From Synechococcus sp. AG-683-C23 (GTDB taxonomy: Bacteria > Cyanobacteriota > Cyanobacteriia > PCC-6307 > Cyanobiaceae), in NCBI GenBank assembly GCA_003208835.1, contig QCVD01000003.1:1-64000 (forward strand): DNA of 64,000 nt, in the 5' to 3' direction. Under the pieces are notes generated by a model. That model was not told the origin of the DNA. It was given only the letters and a program-made list of their open reading frames with translations, and made no database searches. Positions 48,346 to 58,169 of the stretch are shown here, one piece after another. Position 1 is the stretch's first letter. Every line of letters begins with the position of its first letter. Position numbers and translations under genes: made by a program.

Positions 48346-49146
48346 TTAAAGACCCAGCCATGGCGTCAGAGCCCCCTGCCATTGATCCCACCACCAAAAA
48401 GGCCCCATTAACCACACCAGCCAAATGCCCAAGGCGATGAATGGGCCGAAGGGAAACGGTTGCTGCGGAGCCAAGCGTCCGGTGATCCGAGCCAAGCCGC
48501 CAACGACGGCACCAGCCAACACCGCAAGACCCATCGCCAGGCCAATACCCCATAGACCAAGCCAAGCCCCTCCCATGGCAGCGAGTTTGGCGTCGCCAAG
48601 GCCAAGAGCCGGCTTCCCCACCAAACGCTCTGCCAAAGCACTCAGTGCCTCCAAAGCCAAAAGCGCCAGCACCGCGGCGATCAGATGCTGGACGAATACA
48701 GGAACTCCAGCCGTAGCACTGATCGCCAACCCCACCAACACACCCCAGCGACAGAGGGGTTCGGGCAACCACATGTGATCGAAATCGATCAAAACGAGGG
48801 GAAGCAGCAGGGCAATCAGGGGAAGTCCAGCCCAGGGCAACACCGCTATAGGCAAGTCACCGCCCCCACTGGGCTGCACATAGGCCGCACTGAGCCACAA
48901 CCCTGCGCTGAGAGCCTCAACAACGGGGTAGCGGACACTGATGGGAGAACGACAATCGCGACAAAGACCCAGTAACAACAGCCATCCGACGACCGGCAGG
49001 TTGTCGTGCCAACGCACGGCGTGGCCACAACGGGTGCAATGGCTGCTCGGAACAACAACCGACTCTTGCCTGGGCAGACGCCACGCCACCACATTGGTGA
49101 AACTGCCCACACAAGCTCCAAACAGGGCAAGAACTAGCCCCTGCAT
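48346..49146 (-). CDS. Prepilin peptidase (A24 family)
   Basis: 266 aa. N-terminal [20 protein letters not shown], a zinc-binding CTRCGH...CRDC pair, about seven membrane helices, and the two catalytic Asp sites in [12 protein letters not shown] and [14 protein letters not shown]. Cleaves and methylates type IV prepilins at the membrane, so it supports pilus assembly or DNA uptake. Confidence 0.93.
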   Translation of the reverse strand: MQGLVLALFGACVGSFTNVVAWRLPRQESVVVPSSHCTRCGHAVRWHDNLPVVGWLLLLGLCRDCRSPISVRYPVVEALSAGLWLSAAYVQPSGGGDLPIAVLPWAGLPLIALLLPLVLIDFDHMWLPEPLCRWGVLVGLAISATAGVPVFVQHLIAAVLALLALEALSALAERLVGKPALGLGDAKLAAMGGAWLGLWGIGLAMGLAVLAGAVVGGLARITGRLAPQQPFPFGPFIALGIWLVWLMGPFWWWDQWQGALTPWLGL

Positions 49147-49421
49147 CGGTTTCTCCCTCGAGTGCTACGACCCCGAATCAGATCGATGCCAACAAACTCT
49201 TCGTCTGGCAACAGCACAGGCACCTCAAAAGCCACACGACCATTTCCATTGCGCAAATGAATCACGGCACCAAGGGGATCCAAACCGCAGGGTGTGGTGC
49301 AGAGGTAATTAAAATATGTGGTTCGTGCCAGGGCAATCAAGGCTCGGCTATCGACACGATCCCAGCGCGGTGTGCTTGGTGTACCAATAGCACCGCGAAT
49401 TTCGAAGGAGGGCGATGACAA
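49134..49421 (-). CDS. Small soluble protein, unknown
   Basis: 95 aa. RVDSRALIALARTTYFNYL, then AVIHLRNGNGRVAFEVPVLL and an Arg-rich tail ([13 protein letters not shown]). Soluble. Overlaps the start of the prepilin peptidase by 13 nt, suggesting coupling. No family recognised. Confidence 0.55.
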   Translation of the reverse strand: MSSPSFEIRGAIGTPSTPRWDRVDSRALIALARTTYFNYLCTTPCGLDPLGAVIHLRNGNGRVAFEVPVLLPDEEFVGIDLIRGRSTRGRNRCRG

Positions 49422-49474
49422 AGAAAAAGGCCCACCTGATCAATCAGATGAACCCATTGTAGAGATAAAAGTTC

Positions 49475-49494
49475 AATCCAATCTTGATTGGATT
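49475..49494 (-). terminator. Hairpin downstream of prk
   Basis: AATCCAATC and GATTGGATT pair around a 2-nt loop, 8 bp after the prk stop, followed on the minus strand by GAACTTTTATC. A weak-to-moderate intrinsic terminator. Confidence 0.6.
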
Positions 49495-49501
49495 ACCACG
49501 T

Positions 49502-50404
49502 TCAGCTGAGGTTCTTTTTCTCTTCGATCATGCGATGAATAATCGGAGTGAGGATGAGTTCCATGGCGAATCCCATTTTACCGCCGTTCACAACGATGCT
49601 GGTAGGGCTGGACATGAAGGAATCGTGGATCATTCTCAGCAGATAGCCAAAATCAATACCCCACTTCTCGCGAGCTCCCTTGCGGAAGTGAATGATCACG
49701 AAGCTTTCATCGGGTGTCGGGATGTTCCGGCAGATGAATGGGTTCGAGGTGTCAATCGTTGGAACCCGCTGGAAGTTGATATCTGTCTCACTGAACTGCG
49801 GGCAGATGTGATTGATGTAATCCGGCATTCGGCGCAAAATCGTATCTACGATCGCTTCAGCGGAATAACCACGCTCTGCGTTGTCCCGGTGGATTTTTTG
49901 AATCCACTCGAGGTTGGTGATCGGCACCACCCCGACCAGCAGGTCTGCAAGACCCGCGACGTCATAACCCTCACCCTGCACACCGCCGTGCAGGCCTTCG
50001 TAGAAGAGCACGTCTGTGCCTGATGGGATGTCTTCCCAAGGAGTGAACTGGCCTGGGTCGAGATTCACACCCAAGCGGGCGTTGTGTTCAGTGGCCTCTT
50101 CTGGGCTGTGCAGGTAGTAGCGCTTCTGACCAGCACCTGTTTCGCCATAGGTGCGGAAGAGTTCCGCAAGCTTGTCGAACAGGTTGGCTTCAGGGCCGAA
50201 ATGTGAAAAGTTCTCACCTGCCGCAAGCGCATCAGCCATTGCCTGCTTCATCGGCATGCGCTCATAGCGGTGGTAGCTATCGCCTTCCACCACGGCAGGG
50301 GTAATGCCTTCACGCGCGAAGATGTGCTCGAAGGCGCGCTTGACCGTGCTGGTTCCAGCTCCAGAGGAACCGGTGACAGCAACTACCGGATGACGCTTCG
50401 ACAT
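49502..50404 (-). CDS. prk: Phosphoribulokinase
   Basis: About 300 aa from ATG 50404 (MSKRHPVVAVTGSSGAGT). Makes ribulose-1,5-bisphosphate, the CO2 acceptor for Rubisco. P-loop GSSGAGTSTV, DSYHRYER, and FYEGLHGG are as expected for the cyanobacterial enzyme. The first 30 codons of a longer frame are rejected as non-homologous. Lies 64 nt downstream of leuB. Confidence 0.96.
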   Translation of the reverse strand: MSKRHPVVAVTGSSGAGTSTVKRAFEHIFAREGITPAVVEGDSYHRYERMPMKQAMADALAAGENFSHFGPEANLFDKLAELFRTYGETGAGQKRYYLHSPEEATEHNARLGVNLDPGQFTPWEDIPSGTDVLFYEGLHGGVQGEGYDVAGLADLLVGVVPITNLEWIQKIHRDNAERGYSAEAIVDTILRRMPDYINHICPQFSETDINFQRVPTIDTSNPFICRNIPTPDESFVIIHFRKGAREKWGIDFGYLLRMIHDSFMSSPTSIVVNGGKMGFAMELILTPIIHRMIEEKKNLS

Positions 50405-50468
50405 CGACGCAAGGTTTCGAGGTTCGGCGATCTTGCCAGAAGTAAGGCCAAAATCACCACTCCAGATT

Positions 50469-51542
50469 TCAAAGAGCCTTGAGCAATTGCTCACCCATGG
50501 CTTGACATCCCAGAGGAGTACAGCCTTCCGACATCAAATCGCCGGTTCGGAATCCGGAAGCGAGAACAGCATCCACGGCCCGTTCGAGGTCGTCCGCGGC
50601 AGAACTCTGCTTCAAACCAATGCGCAGCATCATCGCGGCGGAGAGCACCATCGCCATGGGATTCGCCTTGTCTTGACCGGCGATATCGGGAGCAGAACCA
50701 TGAACGGGTTCGAACAAACCAGGTCCATCGCTACCGAGGGAGGCGGAGGGGAGCATTCCAATCGACCCAGTGAGCATCGCTGCCTCATCGCTGAGAATGT
50801 CGCCAAACAAGTTGCCCGTCAGCAGCACATCGAACTGGCGCGGGTCGCGCACCAACTGCATCGCCGCGTTGTCGACATACATGTGGCTCACATCCACATC
50901 GCAATAACTGGGCGCCATTGCATCAACGCGGTCACGCCAAAGCTGGCTCACATCCAGAACATTGGCTTTATCCACGGAGCAGAGGCGATTCCCTCTCTCG
51001 CGAGCGATCTCAAAGGCCACCTTTGCAATGCGATCCACCTCTGAGGCCGCGTAGGTCATGGTGTTGAACCCTCGTTCGTCACCATCGGCTTCGATCCGAC
51101 CCTTCGGTTGACCGAAATAAATCCCACCGGTGAGCTCGCGAACCACCATCAGGTCGACCCCTTCAATCACCTCCCGCTTAAGGCTGCTGGCCCCGATCAA
51201 AGCCGGAACAATCTTGACCGGCCTGAGATTGGCGAACAGCTCAAGTCCTGATCGCAGACCGAGTAACCCCGTTTCCGGTCGCTTCTCACGGGGCAAGCTG
51301 TCGAAACGTGGACTTCCGATCGCCGCCAACAGCACCGCATCGGCCGACCGACATGCAGTGAGCGTGCTGGCAGGCAATGGTTCGCCGGTGGCATCAATCG
51401 CAGAGCCGCCCATCGGCTGCTCCTCGAACATGAGCTGAAACCCATGGCGCTGGGCCACGACATCCAGCAATTGGCGGGCCACCGCTGTGATTTCAGGTCC
51501 AATGCCATCGCCTGGCAAAAGAACGACGCGGTACTGAGCCAT
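50469..51542 (-). CDS. leuB: 3-isopropylmalate dehydrogenase
   Basis: 357 aa. Oxidative decarboxylation step of leucine synthesis. [25 protein letters not shown], the catalytic region [16 protein letters not shown] and [18 protein letters not shown] define the family. Full length, Mg and NAD dependent, cytoplasmic. Confidence 0.96.
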   Translation of the reverse strand: MAQYRVVLLPGDGIGPEITAVARQLLDVVAQRHGFQLMFEEQPMGGSAIDATGEPLPASTLTACRSADAVLLAAIGSPRFDSLPREKRPETGLLGLRSGLELFANLRPVKIVPALIGASSLKREVIEGVDLMVVRELTGGIYFGQPKGRIEADGDERGFNTMTYAASEVDRIAKVAFEIARERGNRLCSVDKANVLDVSQLWRDRVDAMAPSYCDVDVSHMYVDNAAMQLVRDPRQFDVLLTGNLFGDILSDEAAMLTGSIGMLPSASLGSDGPGLFEPVHGSAPDIAGQDKANPMAMVLSAAMMLRIGLKQSSAADDLERAVDAVLASGFRTGDLMSEGCTPLGCQAMGEQLLKAL

Positions 51543-51574
51543 GACGAACCCGTGCGGCAGAACAGGGGCTGAGA

Positions 51575-52618
51575 TTACTGAGCGATGTCGCGCTTCAACT
51601 CTCGAAGGGTCTTTGCCATCTCGGGCAACTTGCTAAATGCCGCAGAACAACGCAACCAGAGCCGATTAGGAATCGCTGGATAACCACTCACCACTTCACC
51701 GGGCGCAACCTCACCGTGGATCCCACTTTTCGAACTTGCGATCGCCCCGTCGCCCACCACAGCTCGATTAGCGACGCCAACCTGCCCGGCCAAAATCACC
51801 CCATGACCAAGCTTGGCGCCACCGGCGATGCCAACTTGAGACGCGAAAGCACAACCGCGCCCAGTGGTCACCCCATGGCCAATTTGCACAAGGTTGTCGA
51901 TTTTGGAGCCAGCACCGATGCGTGTTTCGCCCACGGACGGGCGATCGATTGTGCTGCTGCAGCCCACCTCCACTGCGTCCTCTAAAACCACCTGACCGGT
52001 TTGGGGCATCTTTCTCCAACCGCGGGCCGTTGGCACAAAACCAAAGCCCTCCGAACCAATCACAGCATTGGAATTCACAACACAACCACGACCAAGGCGA
52101 CTGCCTGGGTGGAGCACGGCATTGGCATGCAACTCACAACCCTCACCCACCACCACATCGTCGTAAATCACCACGCCAGGGTGAACGATGCAATTCGCTC
52201 CAATCCTGCTCTTCGCGCCGATACAGACGCGAGGGGCGATAAAGGTTCCAGGCCCAACCACCGCCCGCTCATCCACCACTGCGGTGGGATGAATCTCCGC
52301 CAAGGGGCGCACCCGTGGATGGAGACGCTCCAACGCTTCTGCAAAGGCCAGACGTGGATTGGCCAACACCGCAAAAGCAATGCCCCGTTCACTGGCGCAC
52401 GCAATCAAATCGGGTTGATCGGGAAGCAGAAGAGCACCAGCACCCGTTTCGGTGAGCGCAGCAATCAGCGCATTGCCTTTCTCGAGGAAGCTCAATTGAT
52501 CACCCTTGGCCTGCTCCAGCGAAGCGGCACCAGCCAGGAATGGATCCGCTCCGCACTGACTCCAACGCAGCTCAGCTTCACCGGTTTGCAGATCCTTAAT
52601 GAGGGTGCTGAAGCGCAT
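51575..52618 (-). CDS. lpxD: UDP-3-O-acylglucosamine N-acyltransferase
   Basis: About 347 aa from ATG 52618 ([15 protein letters not shown]). Hexapeptide-repeat left-handed beta-helix with acyl-donor N-terminal domain; catalytic His in [14 protein letters not shown]. Adds the second acyl chain in lipid A assembly. Longer in-frame starts run into proB and were rejected. Confidence 0.92.
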   Translation of the reverse strand: MRFSTLIKDLQTGEAELRWSQCGADPFLAGAASLEQAKGDQLSFLEKGNALIAALTETGAGALLLPDQPDLIACASERGIAFAVLANPRLAFAEALERLHPRVRPLAEIHPTAVVDERAVVGPGTFIAPRVCIGAKSRIGANCIVHPGVVIYDDVVVGEGCELHANAVLHPGSRLGRGCVVNSNAVIGSEGFGFVPTARGWRKMPQTGQVVLEDAVEVGCSSTIDRPSVGETRIGAGSKIDNLVQIGHGVTTGRGCAFASQVGIAGGAKLGHGVILAGQVGVANRAVVGDGAIASSKSGIHGEVAPGEVVSGYPAIPNRLWLRCSAAFSKLPEMAKTLRELKRDIAQ

Positions 52619-52646
52619 GCTGTGGCAGAGCTGTTGATCAAAAACG

Positions 52647-53717
52647 CTACCGGTCTTGGAGGACCAAGGCATCACGATGCACGACAACCGGGGAGGCCTC
52701 GGCACTCGTCCCAACCAAGGCCTGACGCACTTGGTTGCTGTTCAGCAAGCAAAGACCCCGACCCAACTCCTGACCGTCGGGATCACGCAACAACACGGCC
52801 TGGTTCGCATCAAACTCGCCCTTGACCGCCGTCACACCCACGAGCAACAAGGACGCACCTCGATACATAAGGGCCTGACAGGCGCCTTGATCCAAGCAAA
52901 GTTCTCCCTCTGGCACCAACACGTGGGCCAACCAGCTGCGTCGGTTGCCAAGAGGTTCGGGATGAGGATGAAAAACAGTGCCGCCACGGTCTCCCTCGAG
53001 CAATCCGGATAACCGCGCGGGATCGCGTCCATCGGCCAAATGAACGGTGACACCACTCCCCGTCGCAATTCTGGCGGCGGCCAGCTTGGTGGTCATTCCC
53101 CCCGTCCCCCAGCGCCCACCATTCCCGGCCCCAGCCTCCAAGTGCTTTAGATCGCGGGGATGATGAACATCGGTAATCGGTTGGGCATTCACATCGAGGC
53201 GCGGATCAGAGGAATACAAACGATCCACATCGGTTAACAAAAGGAGTTGATGGGCACCCACCGCTGCTGCAACCAACGCTGAAAGCGTGTCGTTGTCGCC
53301 AAAACGCAATTCGGCTGAGGACAAGGCGTCGTTCTCATTGATCACAGGGAGAACACCCCAAGCCAAAAGCTGCTGCAACGTTCCCGATGCATTTTCGTAG
53401 CGGCGCCGATCGACCAAATCGGACCGGGTCAGCAGCACTTGGGCAACAGAAATACCATGAACCGCCATCGCCCGTTCATACAACGCCATGAGGTATCCCT
53501 GCCCCGTGGCTGCTGCCGCCTGGAGGGCGACGACGGCATCGGGCCGCCTCGGAAGGCGAAGTTGTTGGCAGCCCAAACCAACCGCTCCACTGGTGACCAG
53601 CACCACCTGATCACCGCGACGCATGGCCGCTGCAATTCCTGAGGCATATCCCTCAATCGTTGCGGCTGTGTCGCCCCGCAACAGACTCGTCCCAAGCTTC
53701 ACAACCCACAGGGTCAT
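52647..53717 (-). CDS. proB: Glutamate 5-kinase
   Basis: About 356 aa from ATG 53717 ([15 protein letters not shown]). First step of proline synthesis. Kinase core with [31 protein letters not shown] and [13 protein letters not shown], then a C-terminal PUA domain (LNSNQVRQ). Overlaps the YqeG-like gene by ATGA. Confidence 0.94.
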   Translation of the reverse strand: MTLWVVKLGTSLLRGDTAATIEGYASGIAAAMRRGDQVVLVTSGAVGLGCQQLRLPRRPDAVVALQAAAATGQGYLMALYERAMAVHGISVAQVLLTRSDLVDRRRYENASGTLQQLLAWGVLPVINENDALSSAELRFGDNDTLSALVAAAVGAHQLLLLTDVDRLYSSDPRLDVNAQPITDVHHPRDLKHLEAGAGNGGRWGTGGMTTKLAAARIATGSGVTVHLADGRDPARLSGLLEGDRGGTVFHPHPEPLGNRRSWLAHVLVPEGELCLDQGACQALMYRGASLLLVGVTAVKGEFDANQAVLLRDPDGQELGRGLCLLNSNQVRQALVGTSAEASPVVVHRDALVLQDR

Positions 53718-54235
53718 GCCGTAGGGGGCCCCATCCATCGCGCAATAGTGCGCTCAAAGCGTTGAACGCGATCTTGATAACAGGCGGTGCCATCGAGACG
53801 AATCGGACGTACAAGCACGGTGTACAGCCCCAGACGATTCCCACACAGCACATCGGTGAATAACCGATCCCCAACCATGGCAACGCGGTCCGCGGGCAGG
53901 TCCAAGTCGGCGAGGACACGCCTTAAGGCACCACGACGCGGTTTGCCCGCTGCAGCGGTGAAACTGACGCCCAACTGATCGGCTACCGCAGCAATCCGGC
54001 TGTGGGAGGGGTTATTGCTGAAGAGATGCAGAGAAAACCGCTCCTTGGCCTCCATCAACCAGAACTGAACGGGCTCTGGAAGAACCACATCCCGACCGGG
54101 AAGCAGAGTGCGGTCCACATCCAAAACTGCCGCTTCAATTCCTTGAGCCGTCAGATGGGACAACGCCAAATGAGCAATGGTTAGCCCCGGATCCCAATCG
54201 GGCTGCAACCAATGTTGACCCATCATTCCGGCCAT
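53714..54235 (-). CDS. YqeG-family HAD phosphatase
   Basis: 173 aa. HAD-IIIA motifs DVDRTLLPG (DxDxT variant), LFSNNPS, KPRRGALRRVL and GDRLFTDVLCGNRLG are all present. Homologues include plant/cyanobacterial YqeG phosphatases proposed to act on phosphatidylglycerophosphate; substrate here is inference. Overlaps the DUF3727 gene by 13 nt. Confidence 0.88.
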   Translation of the reverse strand: MAGMMGQHWLQPDWDPGLTIAHLALSHLTAQGIEAAVLDVDRTLLPGRDVVLPEPVQFWLMEAKERFSLHLFSNNPSHSRIAAVADQLGVSFTAAAGKPRRGALRRVLADLDLPADRVAMVGDRLFTDVLCGNRLGLYTVLVRPIRLDGTACYQDRVQRFERTIARWMGPPTA

Positions 54236-54777
54236 TCACGCTCCTCAAGCTCCGCCTCGATCCGGGGCTGAATCCGATCAAGCTCATCTTCATTGGGAAG
54301 TTCCGCTTGGCCATCCACCATTCGGACTAAAATAAGAAATGGATCGAGCGGGATGTAGAGGCCATATTCCTGAGCATCCGCCATGAAACTCACCAGAAGC
54401 TCAAAGGTTTCTGCATCGTCATCAAGGTCGTCTTCGTCCTCTAATTCTTCCAAGTCCTCCTGATCTGGCTCCTCCAGCTCTCCACTCACCGTGAGGGTGA
54501 TGGCGGAGCGCACCAAAACGAGATCGTGCTCTTGAAGAACCACGTCCGCTACGGAGAGGATTGGCTCACTGCTAGAGACACTGGTGATCGGCTCTGGCTC
54601 GTCGTTATCGCGCAGTCGAAATAAGGAAACGGGGGTATCAACTGGCGAAAGCAGAGCGTAATCCAGACCATCGAGCGGGATGAGGTGCTCAAGAAAACAA
54701 AGCAGGTCGTGGCCCTCGCGATCACGTACCAACAGTGTTGGGTGGTCTCCGCTCTTTTCTGCTGCGATGTCCGACAT
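54223..54777 (-). CDS. DUF3727 family protein
   Basis: 184 aa. DREGHDLLCFLEHLIPLDGLDYALL and the later QEYGLYIPLDPFLILVR match the DUF3727 family; a very acidic linker (about residues 100-125) separates them. Soluble, function unknown. Between ruvX and the YqeG-like gene. Confidence 0.82.
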   Translation of the reverse strand: MSDIAAEKSGDHPTLLVRDREGHDLLCFLEHLIPLDGLDYALLSPVDTPVSLFRLRDNDEPEPITSVSSSEPILSVADVVLQEHDLVLVRSAITLTVSGELEEPDQEDLEELEDEDDLDDDAETFELLVSFMADAQEYGLYIPLDPFLILVRMVDGQAELPNEDELDRIQPRIEAELEEREWPE

Positions 54778-54796
54778 CGACTCTCACTATCTGAGG

Positions 54797-55270
54797 TCAG
54801 GATCCACCATCGACGGGCTCGGCGCCCGTCCCAGCAGCCATCAATTGGGCCGGTTTAAGCGCCGGCCCATCCTGCAGCCATTGTTCAAGCAGTAAAGCCG
54901 CCGCCGCACTGTCCAGTCGGCCTGTGCGATCACCCTGCAAACCATGGCGTTCTCCAGCCTCCCAAGTGCTGCTGTGCTCATTCACCCAAGCCAAGGGAAG
55001 GCCCAAGGATTGGGCCAAGCGCAAGCCGTAGCGACGGCAGTGCTCAGCCTGAACGGTGAGCTGACCAGCGGCATCGAGTGGCAAACCCACAACGAGTCCC
55101 TGTACGGATCGCCGCTGGCAGTGGTCACGCAACACCAGCAAATCATGGTCAAAACGTCCTCGCTGCAGCGCCGTCAAGGGCGTCACCGTGATACCGAGCG
55201 GGTCACATCCTGCGAGGCCGATGCGTTTCCGACCGACATCCAAACTGAGCACAGAACATGCGGACGGCAT
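54797..55270 (-). CDS. ruvX: Holliday-junction resolvase-like RuvX
   Basis: About 157 aa from MPSACSVLSLDVGRKRIGLAG. RNase H-like nuclease fold: first Asp in SLDVGRKRIGLA, GLVVGLPLDAAGQL and the second acidic site near WVNEHSSTWEAGE. Proposed to process 16S rRNA or recombination intermediates. Two nt after the upstream GNAT-like gene. Confidence 0.9.
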   Translation of the reverse strand: MPSACSVLSLDVGRKRIGLAGCDPLGITVTPLTALQRGRFDHDLLVLRDHCQRRSVQGLVVGLPLDAAGQLTVQAEHCRRYGLRLAQSLGLPLAWVNEHSSTWEAGERHGLQGDRTGRLDSAAAALLLEQWLQDGPALKPAQLMAAGTGAEPVDGGS

Positions 55271-55272
55271 GG

Positions 55273-56313
55273 CTACCGAGGCCCTAAACATCGCGGACCC
55301 AGGCTTGGGTTCGGCAGGGGGCTCCCTTGCGGGCGTAGCCGCCCAAAAACATCATCCAAGGACCGACTGAGCTGAGGATTGCGGTGTGCAGTGTGGCGGC
55401 GCCACATGCTTCGGCCTAAGAGCAACTGCTCGCCACCTCTCGTCCAGCCTTGGCCCTCCAAAACCCGACACAACGGAGCATCGTCGAAGGCCGTGATCAA
55501 AGAGCCAAGGACTCCTTGTTGCAGAACCCGGCCCAGCACGACGGGCAACGCCTGATCGAGGCGAGCATCCCAGGCCACATCGCGAAGCAACTCAAATGTG
55601 CCGTGCTCACTACTTTCCGTCTGGCGGATGCAACCGGCCAAAACCGTTTCTCCATCGACCAAAACACCGCAACCGGGGCCACTGCGGTCCAAGAGATCCA
55701 ACCAATGTCGATCCGTGATCTGGCGCAGGTGGCTGAAATGCCCCACCTGCTCGATCGGCCAAAGCAACTGAGCCGTGCGGCGGGTAATCGGCAACCAAGT
55801 CAAAGGGTCGATGCCCACCACGGGAGGAGGCGACGCCGATACTTGCGGAGGCACCCAGCTTTGATATGGACGAAGGGGCTGAAACCCCAGTTCCCGCATC
55901 AGAGCAATGGCATCAGCATCTGAGGCGGGACAGCGAATCACCCAACTGCAAACCTGTGGTGCGCCCAATTGAAGAGCTTCAAGCAGCAAATCGTGCTGCA
56001 CATCCCGAAGGCTGTGGCGACAAGCCTCACCGCTCAACTCCGGCAGCTGCAACGTCCAGCAGGTGCCACGACGGTTGTATGGACGCGCAACAACCGTGGC
56101 AAGAAGCTGATCCTCTTCCAAGGCCACCAAACATCGGGGCGAACGGCTGGGGAGAAGATCTGGAAAGCGTTGTTCAAAACGCGCCAACCAATCGCCGATC
56201 AGAAAAGATTGAAAACGAGGTAGACCACCCGAATCGGCGATGACCCGGCAACGAGCTAGGTGAGCCGGATTAAGCGGTTCAATCCTTAGAGAGGACAGGA
56301 CTGGTTCCGACAT
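55273..56313 (-). CDS. GNAT-like conserved cyanobacterial protein
   Basis: About 346 aa from MSEPVLSSLRIEPL; 56328 is an alternative. Two tandem acetyltransferase-like halves are suggested by LARCRVIADSGGL, CLVALEEDQLLATVVA and CGVLVDGETVLAGCI. No complete acetyl-CoA loop is obvious, so activity is unproven. Conserved in cyanobacteria. Confidence 0.65.
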   Translation of the reverse strand: MSEPVLSSLRIEPLNPAHLARCRVIADSGGLPRFQSFLIGDWLARFEQRFPDLLPSRSPRCLVALEEDQLLATVVARPYNRRGTCWTLQLPELSGEACRHSLRDVQHDLLLEALQLGAPQVCSWVIRCPASDADAIALMRELGFQPLRPYQSWVPPQVSASPPPVVGIDPLTWLPITRRTAQLLWPIEQVGHFSHLRQITDRHWLDLLDRSGPGCGVLVDGETVLAGCIRQTESSEHGTFELLRDVAWDARLDQALPVVLGRVLQQGVLGSLITAFDDAPLCRVLEGQGWTRGGEQLLLGRSMWRRHTAHRNPQLSRSLDDVFGRLRPQGSPLPNPSLGPRCLGPR

Positions 56314-56356
56314 CCCCACTCCCCGCAAAGCCTGTGCTCACAATGTATCGCTCAAT

Positions 56357-57520
56357 TCAGTTCGGGCGAACCAAAACCAAAGGAGTTCGCTGGTTGGCGT
56401 TCCCTGCTGGGTTGGGCTGAAGCGCCCGGTGCAGCAGAGCTTCATCGCAACCAGCACTCGATGCCAGCACCTTTACCCGACCCAGATCATTGACATCGAC
56501 AATGGCGACTGCAACGCCAAGGGCCGCTGCAGCCTCCTCACAAAAGGCAGAAGGATCGTCAGGACCGAGCACAAGGGTTTGGTCATAGGGCGGCGTCGTG
56601 CCGGTGATGTCATCAATCAAGCGGGCTTGCGGTCCAGCCAAGCGATAAAAACCGCCGGGGATCCCGATCAATTTCATCAACAGGCCACCGCACCAAGCCG
56701 CCAGAACACGGGTCGGGCCCACCACATCAATCAATGTCTGCATCCCGCAGGCCGAAGCCAAGCTGCTTGTGGGATGAAACACCCGACAGGCCAATCGAGC
56801 CACCATGCCTGGATTCACCTCACTGGGGTGCCGGTAACGCCCCTGGATCACGGCTAGAGGTGTTTCCCCCAGGGTGAGCACGTCGCCGGGTTGCACCACT
56901 GCAGAGGCATAGGTGCGCAGCACGTCAATCGCATCGTCCAGGGGTCCCAAAAGGTGGGTTTTTAATGGCAACACGGAACAACCGTCTCCTGGTGTGAACG
57001 ATGCTTCAGCCGCTTGAACAGGCTGGGGACGACGCAACGGCACCAGAACACCCTGGCGACATTGCAAGCGACCAAACGGTCCGTAATTGCTCCAATGGGT
57101 ATCCACCCAAAGACTGTCGACCAGGTCGAGAGGATTCACACCAGCGACATCGATCCTTACCTTCACCCGCGTCGTTTTGCGGCCTTTCACGATGTAGGCC
57201 ACCCAGTACCCATCCGGCCGAGCCTCCTCATCAAGATGGTCGGCCCCCACGCGTGTGGTGACCTTTAACTCAGATGGATCGCCCCGCCCCAGCAAAACGG
57301 GATTCACCTGCAGATCAGGGACAAAAACCTCCATGCGTGGATGGGGATTATGGATCTCGAGCACACCCTCAATCCGAAGCATTCCTAAGAGGCTGGTCAC
57401 AGACCAATCCTTCGGCTGCATGCGCAGCGGCGATGACGGTCTGAGCCGATGACGAAGCTCCAGCCAGGCCACACCAAGTCCGAGGGCCAGTGGAGCGATC
57501 ATCAAGGACACGGCAAACAA
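56357..57520 (-). CDS. CofE-like gamma-glutamyl ligase domain protein
   Basis: 387 aa. An N-terminal membrane helix, a beta-rich middle and a C-terminal half (from about residue 200) that resembles F420-0:gamma-glutamyl ligase: PGDVLTLGETPLAVIQG, RYRHPSEVNPGMVARL and DDITGTTPPYDQTLVLGPDDP. Cyanobacteria of this type are not known for F420 use, so the true acceptor is uncertain. Confidence 0.75.
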   Translation of the reverse strand: MFAVSLMIAPLALGLGVAWLELRHRLRPSSPLRMQPKDWSVTSLLGMLRIEGVLEIHNPHPRMEVFVPDLQVNPVLLGRGDPSELKVTTRVGADHLDEEARPDGYWVAYIVKGRKTTRVKVRIDVAGVNPLDLVDSLWVDTHWSNYGPFGRLQCRQGVLVPLRRPQPVQAAEASFTPGDGCSVLPLKTHLLGPLDDAIDVLRTYASAVVQPGDVLTLGETPLAVIQGRYRHPSEVNPGMVARLACRVFHPTSSLASACGMQTLIDVVGPTRVLAAWCGGLLMKLIGIPGGFYRLAGPQARLIDDITGTTPPYDQTLVLGPDDPSAFCEEAAAALGVAVAIVDVNDLGRVKVLASSAGCDEALLHRALQPNPAGNANQRTPLVLVRPN

Positions 57521-57577
57521 CCGGCGGAAGACCGGGAAAACTCGCCGGCAGCGTAGGCGCCCCCCACCAAGGCGTCC

Positions 57578-58120
57578 TTAGTTTGAAGTGACCTCAACGT
57601 TCACTTCGTTGAAACTTCCGTCTTGGTTGATGTCACCCAAGTCAGGTGCTGGCAATCCAGTGGCCGAGCTAATCGCCTGATTGATCTCTGAAAGGGGCAC
57701 TTGACCATCACGATCAAACACAATTCTGGAATCTGGTCCGATCACCACCACCTGAGGAATGGATCCATTCCAGTACGTCGCTGGATCCTTGGCTCCTGTA
57801 GGAGGGCGCCCCTGCAGACCATCCGTTGTCAGTGGAATCAACTCAATGTTTTGGCCCCAAAGCCGCTGCAATTCAGACACCACAGGGGCAAAGCGCTTAC
57901 TGACGGCGCTGTCATCCAGGTAGTAAATCACCACGGATGTTCGTCCAGAATCCATGGCTTCGCCGAGGGTGCTGGCGGGGGGGACGAGCGACCCGTTGCC
58001 CGCATATAGGGCATAAATATTGCCGTCGTAGCTGTCGGTATTGAGGACGGCTCCGACGGGGGCAACTAAAAGCAGCAGTACTGCCGATAGACCGAGCAAA
58101 AGCTGCAGCAAAGGGGCCAT
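57578..58120 (-). CDS. Thylakoid PSI accumulation factor-like protein
   Basis: About 180 aa from MAPLLQLLLGLS. Signal sequence, then the family pattern SYDGNIYALYAGNGSLVPP and a thioredoxin-like fold lacking an active CxxC, with IPQVVVIGPDSRIVFDRDGQ. Homologues are annotated as thylakoid PSI accumulation factors. Probably lumenal or membrane associated. Confidence 0.78.
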   Translation of the reverse strand: MAPLLQLLLGLSAVLLLLVAPVGAVLNTDSYDGNIYALYAGNGSLVPPASTLGEAMDSGRTSVVIYYLDDSAVSKRFAPVVSELQRLWGQNIELIPLTTDGLQGRPPTGAKDPATYWNGSIPQVVVIGPDSRIVFDRDGQVPLSEINQAISSATGLPAPDLGDINQDGSFNEVNVEVTSN

Positions 58121-58169
58121 CAATCCGACGTTGCATACGCCATTGTGGCGTTCAGACTCCGCTGGAACG

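Noticed and set aside
47745-48440. 231-codon frame antisense to accD
   Set aside because: Antisense shadow of accD and the prepilin peptidase; no start signal or family.
52001-52825. 274-codon frame antisense to lpxD and proB
   Set aside because: Shadow frame rich in His, Arg and Thr across two well-supported genes.
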